In this document: piece by piece, positions 32,801 to 44,042 of the stretch | Layout: every line of letters starts with the position of its first letter | How positions within the stretch are numbered: the first letter of the stretch is position 1 | NCBI GenBank assembly: GCA_013420905.1 | Contig: JAAXNY010000001.1 | Span: forward strand, 7,130,001 to 7,194,000 | Source: Collybia mongolica | Taxonomy: Eukaryota > Basidiomycota > Agaricomycetes > Agaricales > Clitocybaceae | Length of the DNA stretch: 64,000 bases | Direction of reading: 5' to 3' | Translations under genes and position numbers: made by a program | Notes under the pieces: generated by a model | Told to the model about the DNA's origin: nothing | Database searches by the model: none | Seen by the model: only the letters and a program-made list of their open reading frames with translations

Positions 32801-34408
32801 CAGTGGCTCAAAAAACTGCCCCAATGTTTGTACATTTTTGAAAGATCAATATGGTATGAAGTGCTGACATAAGCAGGGGACCTGGGGTAATTATGTAAGA
32901 TACTATGACATCGTGGCTTTCCAATGGACCCTGGATCATGTGATTTGGATCAATATCCATTAAGCTATAAGCCAAACAAAATGGTTACTTATTGGGGCAG
33001 TTTTTTGACCCTTATCTTATTTTCCATTATTCTGGCATTTATGATCCAATGCAAGAACATTATGGACTGTGGGAAGAATAAACAATGTCATGTGACTTTA
33101 TTTGTATCAATTTGACATGTTGGAATTGGTTCAATCATCTTCTTGACCTCTTACCACCATCATGAAAGCCATTTCTACTGCTCAGCACAATACTGTTGTT
33201 TCTCTCCTCAATGAGGGCTATTCTCAGCGTCAAATCAAGGAGAAAACTGGTCTAGGGAAGGGTACCATCAGTAGGATCAGCAAAGATGTGGATGGAAACA
33301 AAGAAAACAACCTTGGTGGCCGCCCCTCCAAGCTGTCTGTTCGTGACAAACAGTCAATTATTCGTCAAATCAAGTCAGGGAAGCTTGATAATGCAGTTCA
33401 GGCTACCCAATTCATCAATGGCATCATCCCCAATCCTGTCACACCCCAGACAGTCAGAAATGCACTCAAGGAAAATCAATTTTATGCTGCTACAAAGAGG
33501 AAAGCTCCTCTTCTCAAATGAGCCCATCGCATCCGGCGTCTCCAGTTTGCAAAATATCATGAAAGCTGGACTGTGGAGGACTGGAAAAGGGTTCTATGGA
33601 CAGATGAGACCAAAATCAATAGGATTGGGTCAGATGGAAAGGTTTATGTCTGGAAACAAAGGGGAGAACCACCATCTGATAGAACAACATCACCTACTGT
33701 CAAACATGGAGGAGGAGGAAACCTCATGGTATGGGGTTGTATGGGGTGGAATGGAGTGGGAAAGCTCATAGAGGTGCAGGGGAACATGGACAAGGTTCAA
33801 TACTGTGAAATTTTGGAGAGTGGAGTTCAGGAAAGTTTTGAGAAGTTGGAAATGGTGGATGGCGAGCGCTACTTTCAGCAAGATAACGACCCCAAACACA
33901 CATCTGGACTGGCCACACAGTGGTTTGAAGACAACAACATTCAAGTCCTTGGCTGGCCTGCCCAATCCCCTGACATGAATCCAATAGAACACCTTTGGGA
34001 ACATCTCAAGCGCCGTCTTAAAGAATATCTGACACCACCCAAAGGAGTACATGAGTTGTGGGATAGATTGGCTGAAGAGTGGGGTGAAATTCCACCAGAG
34101 GTATGCCAAAACCTGATAGAAAGTATGCCCAGGCGGATACAAGCAGTTATAAAGGCAAAAGGTGGTCATACAAAGTATTAGATAGAAAATTAATAGAGGG
34201 TCAAAAAACTGCCCCAATGAGTAATCATTTTGTTTGGCCTATAGCTTAATGGGTTTTGATCCAAATCACATGATCCAGGGTCCATTGGAAAGCCACGATG
34301 TCATAGTATCTTACATAATTACCCCAGGTCCCCTGCTTATGTCAGCACTTCATACCATATTGATCTTTCAAAAATGTACAAACATTGGGGCAGTTTTTTG
34401 AGCCACTG
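32801..34408 (+). mobile_element. Tc1/mariner element, copy 2 (nonsense mutation)
   Basis: 1608 bp, CAGTGGCTC to GAGCCACTG, flanked by TA (32799-32800 and 34409-34410). Same length as copy 1 and nearly identical, but in opposite orientation. It has the same bipartite TIRs of about 211 bp. Confidence 0.95.
33162..34181 (+). pseudogene. Tc1-type transposase with premature TGA
   Basis: Same frame and length as the transposase at 22636-23655, but codon 120 is TGA (33519-33521) where copy 1 has CGA (Arg of KRAHRIRR). The stop falls after the DNA-binding part, so only a fragment without the catalytic DDE domain would be made. All catalytic motifs downstream (WTDET, QQDNDPKHTS, NPIEHLW) remain readable. 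Another visible difference is Gln for His near the N-terminus (SQRQIK against SQHQIK). It could still be moved by the intact copy. Confidence 0.95.
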
Positions 34409-34410
34409 TA

Positions 34411-35816
34411 ACTAACCATCCTGATATGGTAAATTCAAACTCTGAAACCCCCTTGCATCTGATAAGAAACATACATTCTGTACACCTTTGGCAAAGGTGC
34501 TTTTGTAATATACAGTTTACAATTGGAGTCATATTTATCTCTTACACCTTTCCAGGTACCTGCCTCTCAGTTTCATCCTCTATTGCTTTTGAATTCATTT
34601 ATTTCTCTGCCACTTAGTACTAGTGAGGCCCACCCTCCTTGGTTTTTTCCAAGGAAGTCATTACATGACTTCACTGCAAAAGTTATTTCTTACTGATCTC
34701 AGGCAAGGTTTATCATCTCTAGGTCTTTCAACCACACCTGCTAAGAGGTCTAAACATGCACAACAAGTTCTGCATCAGTTTTTATATATTAGGCACCAAC
34801 TTATATCACAGGTTACTAAAAATTCTCTCCACAAACCCTTACCTTTCTTCTACAATTATTTTCTTGCAAAATTTGGTGAATCCACATTATCTACCATCTT
34901 GGTCCCTGAGAAGTTTGTAACTAATTCAAATACATCCTGTGAATAACAGAACTATTCAACTTATTTACCAAACTGAGCACACAGAATCCCTGCCCTATCA
35001 AAAGTAGATCTTCCATGTTCTCTAAAAAAATATTGAAGTCTATATTAAAGTGTTTGCCATGTATATTTGTCTTTCAGAATACACATGCTAGTATGATTGA
35101 AATAATCATAGCAAGTTTCCAAGAGCAATGCCTTCACCTCTCACTTTGTACTTCTCAGTTTTATGATACATTCATTGTTGGGACCCCCTGCTTGTACAGC
35201 CAGTATCATTGACTTTAAAAGAATCCATTTACCAATCTTAGAATATACTCAAAACATTGTAGACCATTTGATTTATTCTCAAATACAAAAGGGATCTATA
35301 TACTGTGCAAAGACAGGAAAAGATTGATTATAATTTGAAGCTTGAACAAGATATAACACACAACTGGCCAATTGTACTTTCATCAGATGTTGTCTATAGC
35401 TATTTGGAAAAGAATAGAGACAAAACCCAATGGGCTCTGGGTCAAATCTGTGCATCCTGTAGCCAGTCTAGATATGGAGTTTCCATGACAGATTTTCCTT
35501 GGAGGATATCACTGAGGTTATAGATGATCTAAATATCCATTTATTACAAAATACTGACTTGGGTAAATTTACTTTTTTCTCAAGGCTACCTTGTGCCTTT
35601 GAAGGTTTGCTATTAGACTATCATAGAATAACAGGCATTAAATCAGCTCTAAACTTACATCTTTGTCCCAACTATAACTCTTCCCTAATGAAAATATGGC
35701 TGCTTTGTTCATAATCTATGACTTATGATTCTGGTGTGTATTTGGCCCCTAGGGATGTTTGTGAGTTTGGCGCGCCGCGCCGCTATGATAGATAAGTAAC
35801 ATGTCAGTTTGATCAG
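34411..35816. other. Unassigned AT-rich region, probable decayed mobile DNA
   Basis: About 1.4 kb with several short open frames (for example 34623-34946, 35305-35523), none matching a known family. Composition resembles the repeat island rather than host genes. It may hold remnants of an old transposon captured at the tRNA locus. Confidence 0.35.
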
Positions 35817-35895
35817 GCATTGATGGTGTAGCGGTAACATTGGGTCTTCCCATTATAAGGTGGCCCAGCCTCGGGTTCGACTCCCGGTCAATGCA
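35817..35895 (+). tRNA. tRNA-Gly(CCC), 8-nt intron
   Basis: Cloverleaf by eye: acceptor GCATTGA/TCAATGC, D-arm GTGT-AGCGGTA-ACAT, anticodon stem GGGTC/GGCCC with loop TTCCCA...T giving anticodon CCC (35849-35851), T-arm TCGGG-TTCGACT-CCCGG, discriminator A. The bases TTATAAGG (35853-35860), directly after position 37, are the predicted intron. A T-run (about 35910) follows as a Pol III terminator. Confidence 0.88.
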
Positions 35896-35973
35896 TTTTG
35901 TTTAATCAGAGTGTTTTTTATTATTCACCCATCGTGTCACTCTCACAGTATCTTCAAGTTCTACCGGTTCGCC

Positions 35974-36062
35974 GCATTGATGGTGTAGCGGTAACATTGG
36001 GTCTTCCCATCCATCAGATTCGGGTTGTGGCCCAGCCTCGGGTTCGACTCCCGGTCAATGCA
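35974..36062 (+). tRNA. tRNA-Gly(CCC), 18-nt intron
   Basis: The mature part is identical to the tRNA at 35817-35895, but the intron is longer (about 36010-36027) and unrelated in sequence. The same anticodon stem GGGTC/GGCCC forms, with CCC at 36006-36008. TTTTTTT begins about 7 bp downstream. Confidence 0.88.
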
Positions 36063-36332
36063 GTAGATATTTTTTTCTTTCCTAACAAATGAGCCGAAAT
36101 ATGAACCATGTCATTGCTTACCAGTATTAATATTCAATCCTGGCTGATGTATCCAATATCGGTCCTTTTGAATAGTTTCCAATACAATGTAACGGTAAGG
36201 TAAGTAAGGTAGCAACGTAGCAATCGATAGTCTGTGAGTAAGCAAGGTCGAAATAGGTCCAAGTGTTCAATAAGAAAGACTGTAAGTAGTAGTGTGTAGC
36301 GAGTGTCCAAATCCGTGAATATCATCTCTACC

Positions 36333-38521
36333 TCATGGGGAGGGGCAGTTGGGTATCTTGATGTTCTTGAGAGTCCGGCTGCAGAAAGGAATGAAATCAA
36401 AACCCCTATCGCGTATGTATACAATGGTTAACCATGCGTACTTCGATGTAAACAACCCCCACCAGCCCTGTCGCACAGATCAGGTAAGATATTCGACAGG
36501 TGAGCAAAATATTATACCTCGACACCCCCAAATTGAACATCCTGTAGATCCGAAACCATTGAATATATGAATCAAGCATTTGCATAAACGCCAACATACC
36601 TTCCAAGGTTCATCGAAAAACTGAAGATCAGAAGTCAAACAAAAGAGTCCTGTAAAGAGGCGGGATGGGGAACGTACGTCGAAGAAGAAGTATCCAGTGC
36701 CATTAGTATTTGCCTGGCAAACGAAGGTGTCCAAGAATATCTGTAACAAGCATTTGAAACACCATCTAGAAGATCGGAGAAAAAATGTACTTGAAGATTA
36801 GCTTCTGACGCGATTGAAGGGCCATTGCTTGCATGTTCGGCATCCGAAGATTTCTGAAAAATATGTTAAATCCGCAGCACCAATGTGTGAGCGGGAACAT
36901 TTACCGTCGGCCACCCTTTATTGATACATTTATATGAGAGATTCGCGAAATGGTGAACTCAGGTAAAACTTACCTGTCTCCGCTATATACATTTGAGGTT
37001 TGTTAGAAAGGGCGTTGGCAGCATCGACGTTAATCGTCTGGAAGAAATCAGCTGTCCAGCCCGCTCCGTCGGCCGCACTAACATCAGCGAACCACGGGTG
37101 GACGTTTGCCATCTATTATAAGAGAATCAGAAGGCCTTCAAATCAGCATGAAAGGGAGCTTACACCGTAGTCAATAGCCCCGAGTACCTGTGTGTTAAAG
37201 TAACTACCAGCATCGGATGTACCAACAGGTATCGTTTTGCTAAGACTAAGGTCTTTGAGCATATTCCGAGTATCTTGGATATCAGCAATGAGAATTGCAG
37301 CCCCAGCATTTCCCACGTCGCTATCAGGGACTGTTCCGCCGTTACTATTGAGGTAGCTGGATCATTGTGAGTGAGATGTGTGAAAAGTACATAGAGAGAG
37401 GGCCTACTTTAACATGAATTCGTTGCCTACTGTGACTCCACCGATATGGTCTATCCCGTAGGTTTGAATCGTAGACTTGATGATATCACGTTGGCGGTTG
37501 TAAGCGGCGCTGTCATCAGTGGCGATAGCATAATTGCCCAGCCAAACGGTCATGTCAACTTTGGTCTGCTTGATGGCTTCAAGCTAAGAAACTGCATTGG
37601 AAATGTAACAATAGGAACGAAGATGTCACTTACGACAAGAGCAGATTGATTGCAGTCGGCACCATAAAGACGTATACGCTGCGGAAGCGAGTTAGAATTA
37701 ATTTGAGGCGCTTGTCTGGAGATATGGACGCACCTTAGTTAATTGTGACATGAGCTGACCAGTATTATGTCAGATAATTTGAGAGACACTAGTGTATGAA
37801 GGCGGCAAACCTGAATGTCTTGAATAACGTCCGCTGTATGGAAGGTTAGGTCGATATACTAAAAAAAGACGTTACGCACATAGCTGGGCCCCACAATCAG
37901 GTAGCTGGGCCCCTTCTGGAGTATACGCAAGACCGTAAAATGATTGATGTAGATCAGTATTCTTAACGAATGTGCTGGGGTCGTTGGGGTCGGTTTGATT
38001 CGTTGCCGGTGGCTTGGAGATTGAATCGCTGTCAGTTTTCGAGCCCGTATTGGAGTTGGAGTTGTTCCTTGATACCACCACGCCTACCACCACACCAACT
38101 ATGATTAACCCTACCAAGGCAAGAACGGATCCGATGACCTTCACAATGAGTTCAGGGGCGAAATTTGTAGAATCGGAAATCAAACTCACTATCCACTTCG
38201 AACGCTTGCCACCAGCATGTTGCTTTTCCAGCCACTGGTCAGCTCCTGGTTGATAGGATGTGTCTGGAAGATCAGCCGCAGAATGTGTCGCAGCTTGAGA
38301 GTACATCGGTGCTCCTCCGTAGGTGTTGGGACCTGCAGCACTTAGCGGTATGTTCTGGGTGGAGTCAAACGGTGATTGGGTGTGTCCGGGATGCTGAGCG
38401 GGGAGAATGAGCTCCGGATTGAACGGGGGATAATGATGGACATTACCTGTGCGCTGTCATCGTAGTAATTTTGGATGTCCGATGAGTGCTGGGGACGATC
38501 CCTATATGGAGAATTATACAT
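36333..38521 (-). CDS. GH17 beta-1,3-glucanase-like, type II membrane protein
   Basis: Cell-wall glucan hydrolase or transglycosylase related to fungal BtgC-type GH17 enzymes. It starts MYNSPYRDRPQHSSD at 38521; a Pro/Ser/Gln-rich cytoplasmic head is followed by the membrane segment VIGSVLALVGLIIVGVVVGV (about 38140-38080), a Ser/Asn/Thr linker and the catalytic domain. Motifs: QSFYGLAYTPEGAQ, RIRLYGADCNQ, acid/base VTVGNEFML (about 37400), MANVHPWFADV, nucleophile YIAETG followed by WPT, FFFDFFDEPWK, and C-terminal VEGWWGLFTSNRTLKN. The block after the nucleophile Glu is on a predicted 11-nt exon (36905-36915). The stop is at 36333. The gene looks intact. Confidence 0.85.
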
Positions 38522-38847
38522 GAGAAGTAGTGTCCGGAGATGGGCTAGTGGCCAGTTTAAAACGATGGTAAAGTTAATCAACAGTGACTGTCGAAAACAA
38601 CAAAGGGCTTGGTGTCCGTGGGTGCAATGCCCATTTTCAGCATGTTCAGCTATATTAATAGGATCAATGCGGTGCGAAAGTCACGAGAGAGACAGAAATA
38701 GATTTCACGACCAAGCATCTATAAACACAGATTATATTCATATTTCGTCCGCAACGACTCGAAGACATCATTATCCGTAGTAAGTGTAAAATGTAAGAGG
38801 GGGTAAATATGGTCCAGGGTATCATATAGTAACAAAAAATACATACA

Positions 38848-40768
38848 CTAACCTTTCGAGCCCGCTGGAGGCCCACTACTTCGGTTGGGCTGTGACGAAG
38901 ATGCGCGTTTCTGTTTGCGCAGGACACGGGCACGCTCTTGATTAGCCGCACCTTCTGGCGCGTTGTTTTTAGCCCGTGATGACGGCAAAGTACGGCTTCT
39001 GGTGACCCCAAAAGAAAGTTGTGAACCCGGACTTTCTGCGACAGGGGACATATCGCCTTCGGCCATTGAACTGTGTGTGTCTAGAAAAGACAAACCAAGT
39101 TGGTTGGTACTCATAGAAAGGATGGAATTGACCCACCACTACACTCCATCGTTGTCCGTCGACGCGGAAGGTCGGGCCTATCCCGACCAACCAGTCTCCA
39201 TGTACCGCCTACATGGGACTGTTCTTCATCGACTACTGTGATGTCATCGCGAGTCGGAGCACCTGATCCGGGAGGGGGTGGCGCATCCAGGATGAACCAA
39301 TCTTGATGTTCTATTAGAAATTCAAGCACTTTTTGACTCAAAGCATGTTCGCCAGGTAACATTTCGTGGTCCGGATGGGAAAGGAGACCTGGTCGAAATA
39401 TTACCGCGAGATCTGTGAAAACCATTGATAAAAATTAATGTGAAAAAGTAAGGTAACGAACTGGGGGCAGTCATCAGGTTCTTATCTGATTTTCTCGCGA
39501 ATACTGAGAGAAGATCCAAGACGTATAGTAGAAGATATTGATTAGGTGGCGGCATCTCGCGTATTAGTCGTTTATATGTTGCAATGACTTCGTTCTGGTT
39601 GTAATTCGGTCTTGCTGAAGTATGGGTTAACAACAAAGATGATATGCGAGATTAGACACGCCATCACACCTAATGCCTCTCGGAACTAAAAAGAATGGAG
39701 TAAGATATATCAAGTAGAGGAAAACGGGTAATCATGGGGAAGGCGCACAGGATGATACATGTCATAGGGTATCACGGGTTCCTTTGTTTAAAAAATATCG
39801 TAAGGTGTGTGTAAAATATTTGAGGAAGAGCTTACGGGCATCTGAGTGAGATACCGCCGAAATACGCTAGCTACATCGTGGGTTATGTATGTTTCGTGTT
39901 TCCAGTCTAGAGATTTACCATACTGAATGGTTGTTCAATTACTGATAGAAGGACTGAGAGCTAAGGAACATACTCTCGGTGGCATTTCAAAGGCTGCCTG
40001 TAATTCCCGCATTCTTTTGTTCGACCCATTAACACGGAATGTGCCTGGAACTTCTGTTGCTGTTGAAGAGGGCCGATTGAACCAATCAGAAAACTGATAC
40101 TGAAAGACGGTATCCATGTACCTTTTTCTTTGAGATATAACCCGCTTCGCGTATATAATCAACATTCGATCAGTTAGAAAATGACATGAACAGGTTCATA
40201 CCACTTCGCCACCACGACTGGAATATATCCGTAAACATACAATCCCCCATTGCCGGCCGTCGATATCTGAACGCTTGCACATTTCAAACTCTCTCTGAGA
40301 GGTGTTCCAAATACATGATAACTGGCAGCGCCTGGTGCATTCGAATGTGAGCTTCCTGTCAAGGACGGCAAAAGGTGTTGCGTGAAACAAACCTGATTTT
40401 CTCGCTTCATTCTCCTTCTTTGTCCGTTGAGTGAAGGTGAAGTGGTTCCACCATGCCTTTAGATTTGCCTTGGTCGGAGGTTGGTTGGAGCTATAGGCAT
40501 GCATAGGAGTGCGGAGAAGATCAGCCTCAGACTTGGGTGGTGTGTTATGATCGAGAATCGGAACAACGGAGGTGGATTTTCGGGCAGCTGGCCTGAGGAA
40601 TGCAAATGGACGTTTTTGTCGTGGTGGGGGGAGTTGAAATGCCAGCACGGAATGCCCTAGGAGGAGGATGAGGAGAAAAAAGGATGGGGTGTTGTGCGCG
40701 CAAGGCTTGGTTTCCAATTGAAAAGCAAAAGCGGGAGTTGTTGCCCTCTCCGCATGACGTGCATGCAC
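38848..40768 (-). CDS. RhoGAP domain protein
   Basis: GTPase-activating protein for Rho/Cdc42-type GTPases, acting in polarity and wall synthesis. The RhoGAP domain begins VFGTPLRESLKCASVQISTA (about 40310), then YVYGYIPVVVAKW, and GTFRVNGSNKRMRELQAAFE (about 40050), which contains the Arg finger (FRV). It continues MPPPNQYLLLYVLDLLSVFA (about 39545) and NLAVIFRPGLLS. The tail is Ser/Pro-rich and basic (RVLRKQKRASSSQPNRSSGP), ending at 38848. N-terminal to the domain lies LKAWWNHFTFTQR, common in this subgroup. The start codon is uncertain: 40768 is the first ATG of the open exon, and later starts are possible. Same strand as the GH17 gene, 326 bp away. Confidence 0.8.
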
Positions 40769-41139
40769 CCAACACAGCCACCTCCCGACTCATCCAAAAT
40801 CAATGTCACGTCCACTCAAATAAGGAAAAGTTATGGAGCTGCATCGAACGCTGTGTTTTCTCAGGCTCTAATTTTATTTTGTCCTTAAAGTCCCAAACCG
40901 AGTAAGAATCGCAGGATCTGGCCCAGTGAACCGATGAGATCGCTGGCGACTGCGAGGGGGCCGTTTTGTCTCGAAATCACATGTAGCCCTCTTGCAACGC
41001 ACTTCCAAATCGTGGACAGATGACCCTCAGTGACATGACCGTTCCTGACCAGAATGCTTTGCTCACCATACTTATACCCACACTATCTTGGTCCTGCGTA
41101 AACAGTCTAACTATCAATTAGGCATTGACCATCTCAATC
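40769..41139. promoter_or_regulatory. Divergent intergenic region, RhoGAP / GMC 1
   Basis: About 370 bp between outward-facing genes. No other gene seen. CTTATACCC at about 41069 could be a weak TATA-like element for the GMC gene; this is tentative. Confidence 0.35.
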
Positions 41140-43857
41140 ATGGACATCACTACTCTGTTAGCATTCATTCAGAAAGTCAAATTCACTTCACGATCCCAAC
41201 TCGTGTTAGGCTCAGGAGGTGTCGCAGCATTGACACTCGTACTCCGGTACTTCTTCTCAAAAAAGACCAAATACATTTCGGATCTTTCGAAAGTAGGGAG
41301 ACTACTATATTCCACGGCTCAAAGTGACATTGAAGAGTACGATGTTATAATCGTGGGTGGGGGTAAGTAACAAAAAATCGCTTTTATGTCAAGGAAGCAC
41401 TTCATCGATGCTTCGCCTATATGCAGGTACTGCAGGTTGTGCGTTAGCTTCTCGGCTGAGTGAAGATCCCACAATAAGGGTGTTAGTGTTAGAAGCTGGT
41501 GAAAGGTGTGTGTCGCTCCTGGCAGAGAGACTATGACTAGTAAATGTGGTGTGCTTTTAGTGGAACTGCACTGACATTCAGCCGCACCCCCTCAATGTTC
41601 GGAAGGTTGTATCTCACGAAGCATGTCCTCAACATCCGAACGGAACCACAGGCAGGTGCAAAAGGCAGGACTCAGTTTTGGCCGAGAGGTAAGCCAGAGC
41701 AACGCGTGTGACCCCAAAATCTGAAGATAGGACTCGTATAGCGAAGCTATTGGGCGGGTGTATGTTTCAAAGCTAACTTCTTTTGGTATCCTCTGACTTG
41801 GTCCTATTCAGGCTCCTCTATTAATGCTCAGATGTTGGTGCATCCCTTACCATTCTATAGATCATCAGTACTTATACACGACCTCTCTAGGGCACAATAT
41901 GGTTCCCCAGAAGACTTCGATGAGTGGGCAAAAGTTATTGGCGATGATACGTGGTCTTGGAAAAATATTGCTCAGTATGCTAGGCCTTCACGTGCTTTCG
42001 AGGCCCGTCGCTGATAAAGTCAAGATATTTCAAGAAGTTTGAGCAATTTCAACCCCATCCAGACTATCCCTTGGTTGACGCATCTATTCGTGGTTCATCA
42101 GGCCCCGTGCGCGTTGGCTATTTCAACACCATTACTGACACTTCCAGAGCATTCATTCGAGCCTGTGTCAACGTTGGAATTCCATTCACCCACGACTTCC
42201 ATGGAACACTAGGCACAATCGGTGTAAGCCGCGTGAGTTTTTTTTCAGATCTTTGACCCTTTTAAAAATGACTGATAACACCTTCAGATAAGTAAGATTA
42301 CCCAGACCAACGAGAGAGCTGCTTCTAACTCTACGTCTCTTCGTTAGTGACCTATATTGATAGCAAACGACAACGGGTGTCTTCAGAATCCGCCTATCTT
42401 ACAAAAGATGTCCTAGCAAGGCATAACCTGCGAGTTGCCGTGAAGGCACAAGTAACACGCATCCTGTTTGATAAAGTCAATGGTGAGACCCGGGCTGTGG
42501 GTGTCGAGTTTGCGAACATCCAAGATGGTCCCAGATATTGCGCTCGTGCGCGCAAGGAGGTCGTTGTATGGTAAGCATATACTTTTGTATCCTCAATACA
42601 CTCCTAACGCGATCTTTAGTGCTGGCGCAGTTCAGTCTCCCCAGGCAAATACTTCCACTTTTCTATGTGATTTGGACTGACCTCTCACAGATTCTGATGC
42701 TTTCCGGCGTCGGGCCTGCGGAACATCTGAAGGAGCATGGGATTCCCATAGTGCATGACCTCCCCGGTGTCGGCGCCCACCTTGTTGATCATCCGGTCGT
42801 TGACTTGCACTTCAAAGATAAACTGGACCACTCTGCCAAATATTTCAAACCTGCCAGTATCGGAGATGGATTAAAGCTCCTCTCGGCATTTTTCCAATAT
42901 TTCATCTTAGGATCTGGTGGACCGTTGGCGACCAATGTGAGTCTAGGGCAAGTTCAACCCCTGCCCTGTCACTGAAATGTGGTGTCTAATAGTTTGGCGA
43001 ATCGGCTGCATTTATACGTTCTGATGATCCAGTGCTATTCCCTCCTGATGAATACCCTGAGGTGCTGTCAGACAGCACGTCAGGCCCAAACAGCCCCGAT
43101 CTCGAACTCTTCAGCACTCCAATGGCATACAAGGTACTCGATTTTGATCGCCTTTAGTTCAACCCAATGACTGTTCAATAGGAACATGGTGCCATATTTT
43201 TTGATGTTCATACTTATGCACTGCATGTCTATCTGCTACGGTAAGTTTACGTGCACATCGCTCTCCATCTCTTATACAGCATAACCCAGGCCCAAGAGTA
43301 CCGGCTCTATTTTATTGAAGTCGTCGAATCCCTGGGACGTTCCTCGGGTCAACCCAAAGTAAGCCTCTTTGACACATTCTTATTCCCATAATAACTATCA
43401 TCCTAGTTACCTGAAATCGCCAGAGGATATCACCAAACTCCTACGAGGTGTGAGACTTCTGCTCAAGATTTCACAAACAGAACCTCTGGCCCCTTTCCTC
43501 GACGAAGAATGTAAACGTGAAGACCTTGACCACGAAACACACCAAAAGTCTGATGCAGAGATGATAGAAATGATCAAGGAGCGTGTAGAGACAGTGTACC
43601 ATCCTGCCAGTACATGCCGGATGGCTCCAGCCAATGAAAAAGGTGTCGTGGACTCACAACTACGCGTGTATGGCATTCGAGGATTGAGGGTTTGCGACGC
43701 CTCCATATTCCCTTGGATAGTATCTGGTCATACTGTAAGAATTTGCTTCGTTGTCTATTTGCGATTTCCCTCTAACGTACCTTAGGCTGGCGCATGCTTT
43801 GCTACTGCGGAAAAACTTGCAGATATTCTCAAAGCTGAACACAGGCTCGCAGAATAA
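41140..43857 (+). CDS. GMC oxidoreductase 1 (FAD-dependent), N-terminally anchored
   Basis: FAD-dependent alcohol or sugar oxidoreductase of the glucose-methanol-choline family. N-terminus [11 protein letters not shown], then a hydrophobic segment [19 protein letters not shown] (about residues 22-40) that could anchor it. FAD motif YDVIIVGGG + [11 protein letters not shown] (split by an intron), [63 protein letters not shown]-terminal catalytic region [10 protein letters not shown] and [11 protein letters not shown]...[12 protein letters not shown]. The conserved His residues of YHP and SGH are present. Numerous short introns all restore frame. Its closest relative in the window is the convergent gene at 46464-49125. 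The substrate cannot be told; aryl-alcohol or choline-type enzymes are the nearest groups. Confidence 0.85.
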
Positions 43858-44042
43858 ATCCTACATTGCCCGCCTTTCGTAATCGTGTACTTATATCTCC
43901 CAGATTATGTAAATAAATAATGTAAACCGACGAACAATCACATGATCAGGCGCGTGTTGGAATTCGAACATGGCTCAATTCATCCGACAATTAGCTGTGT
44001 TCAACATTATTCTCGTCTCCACTTCAAACGATCAGTCAAACT

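Noticed and set aside
40545..40793. Alternative N-terminal open frame at the RhoGAP gene (82 codons)
   Set aside because: Different frame from the exon that joins the RhoGAP domain.
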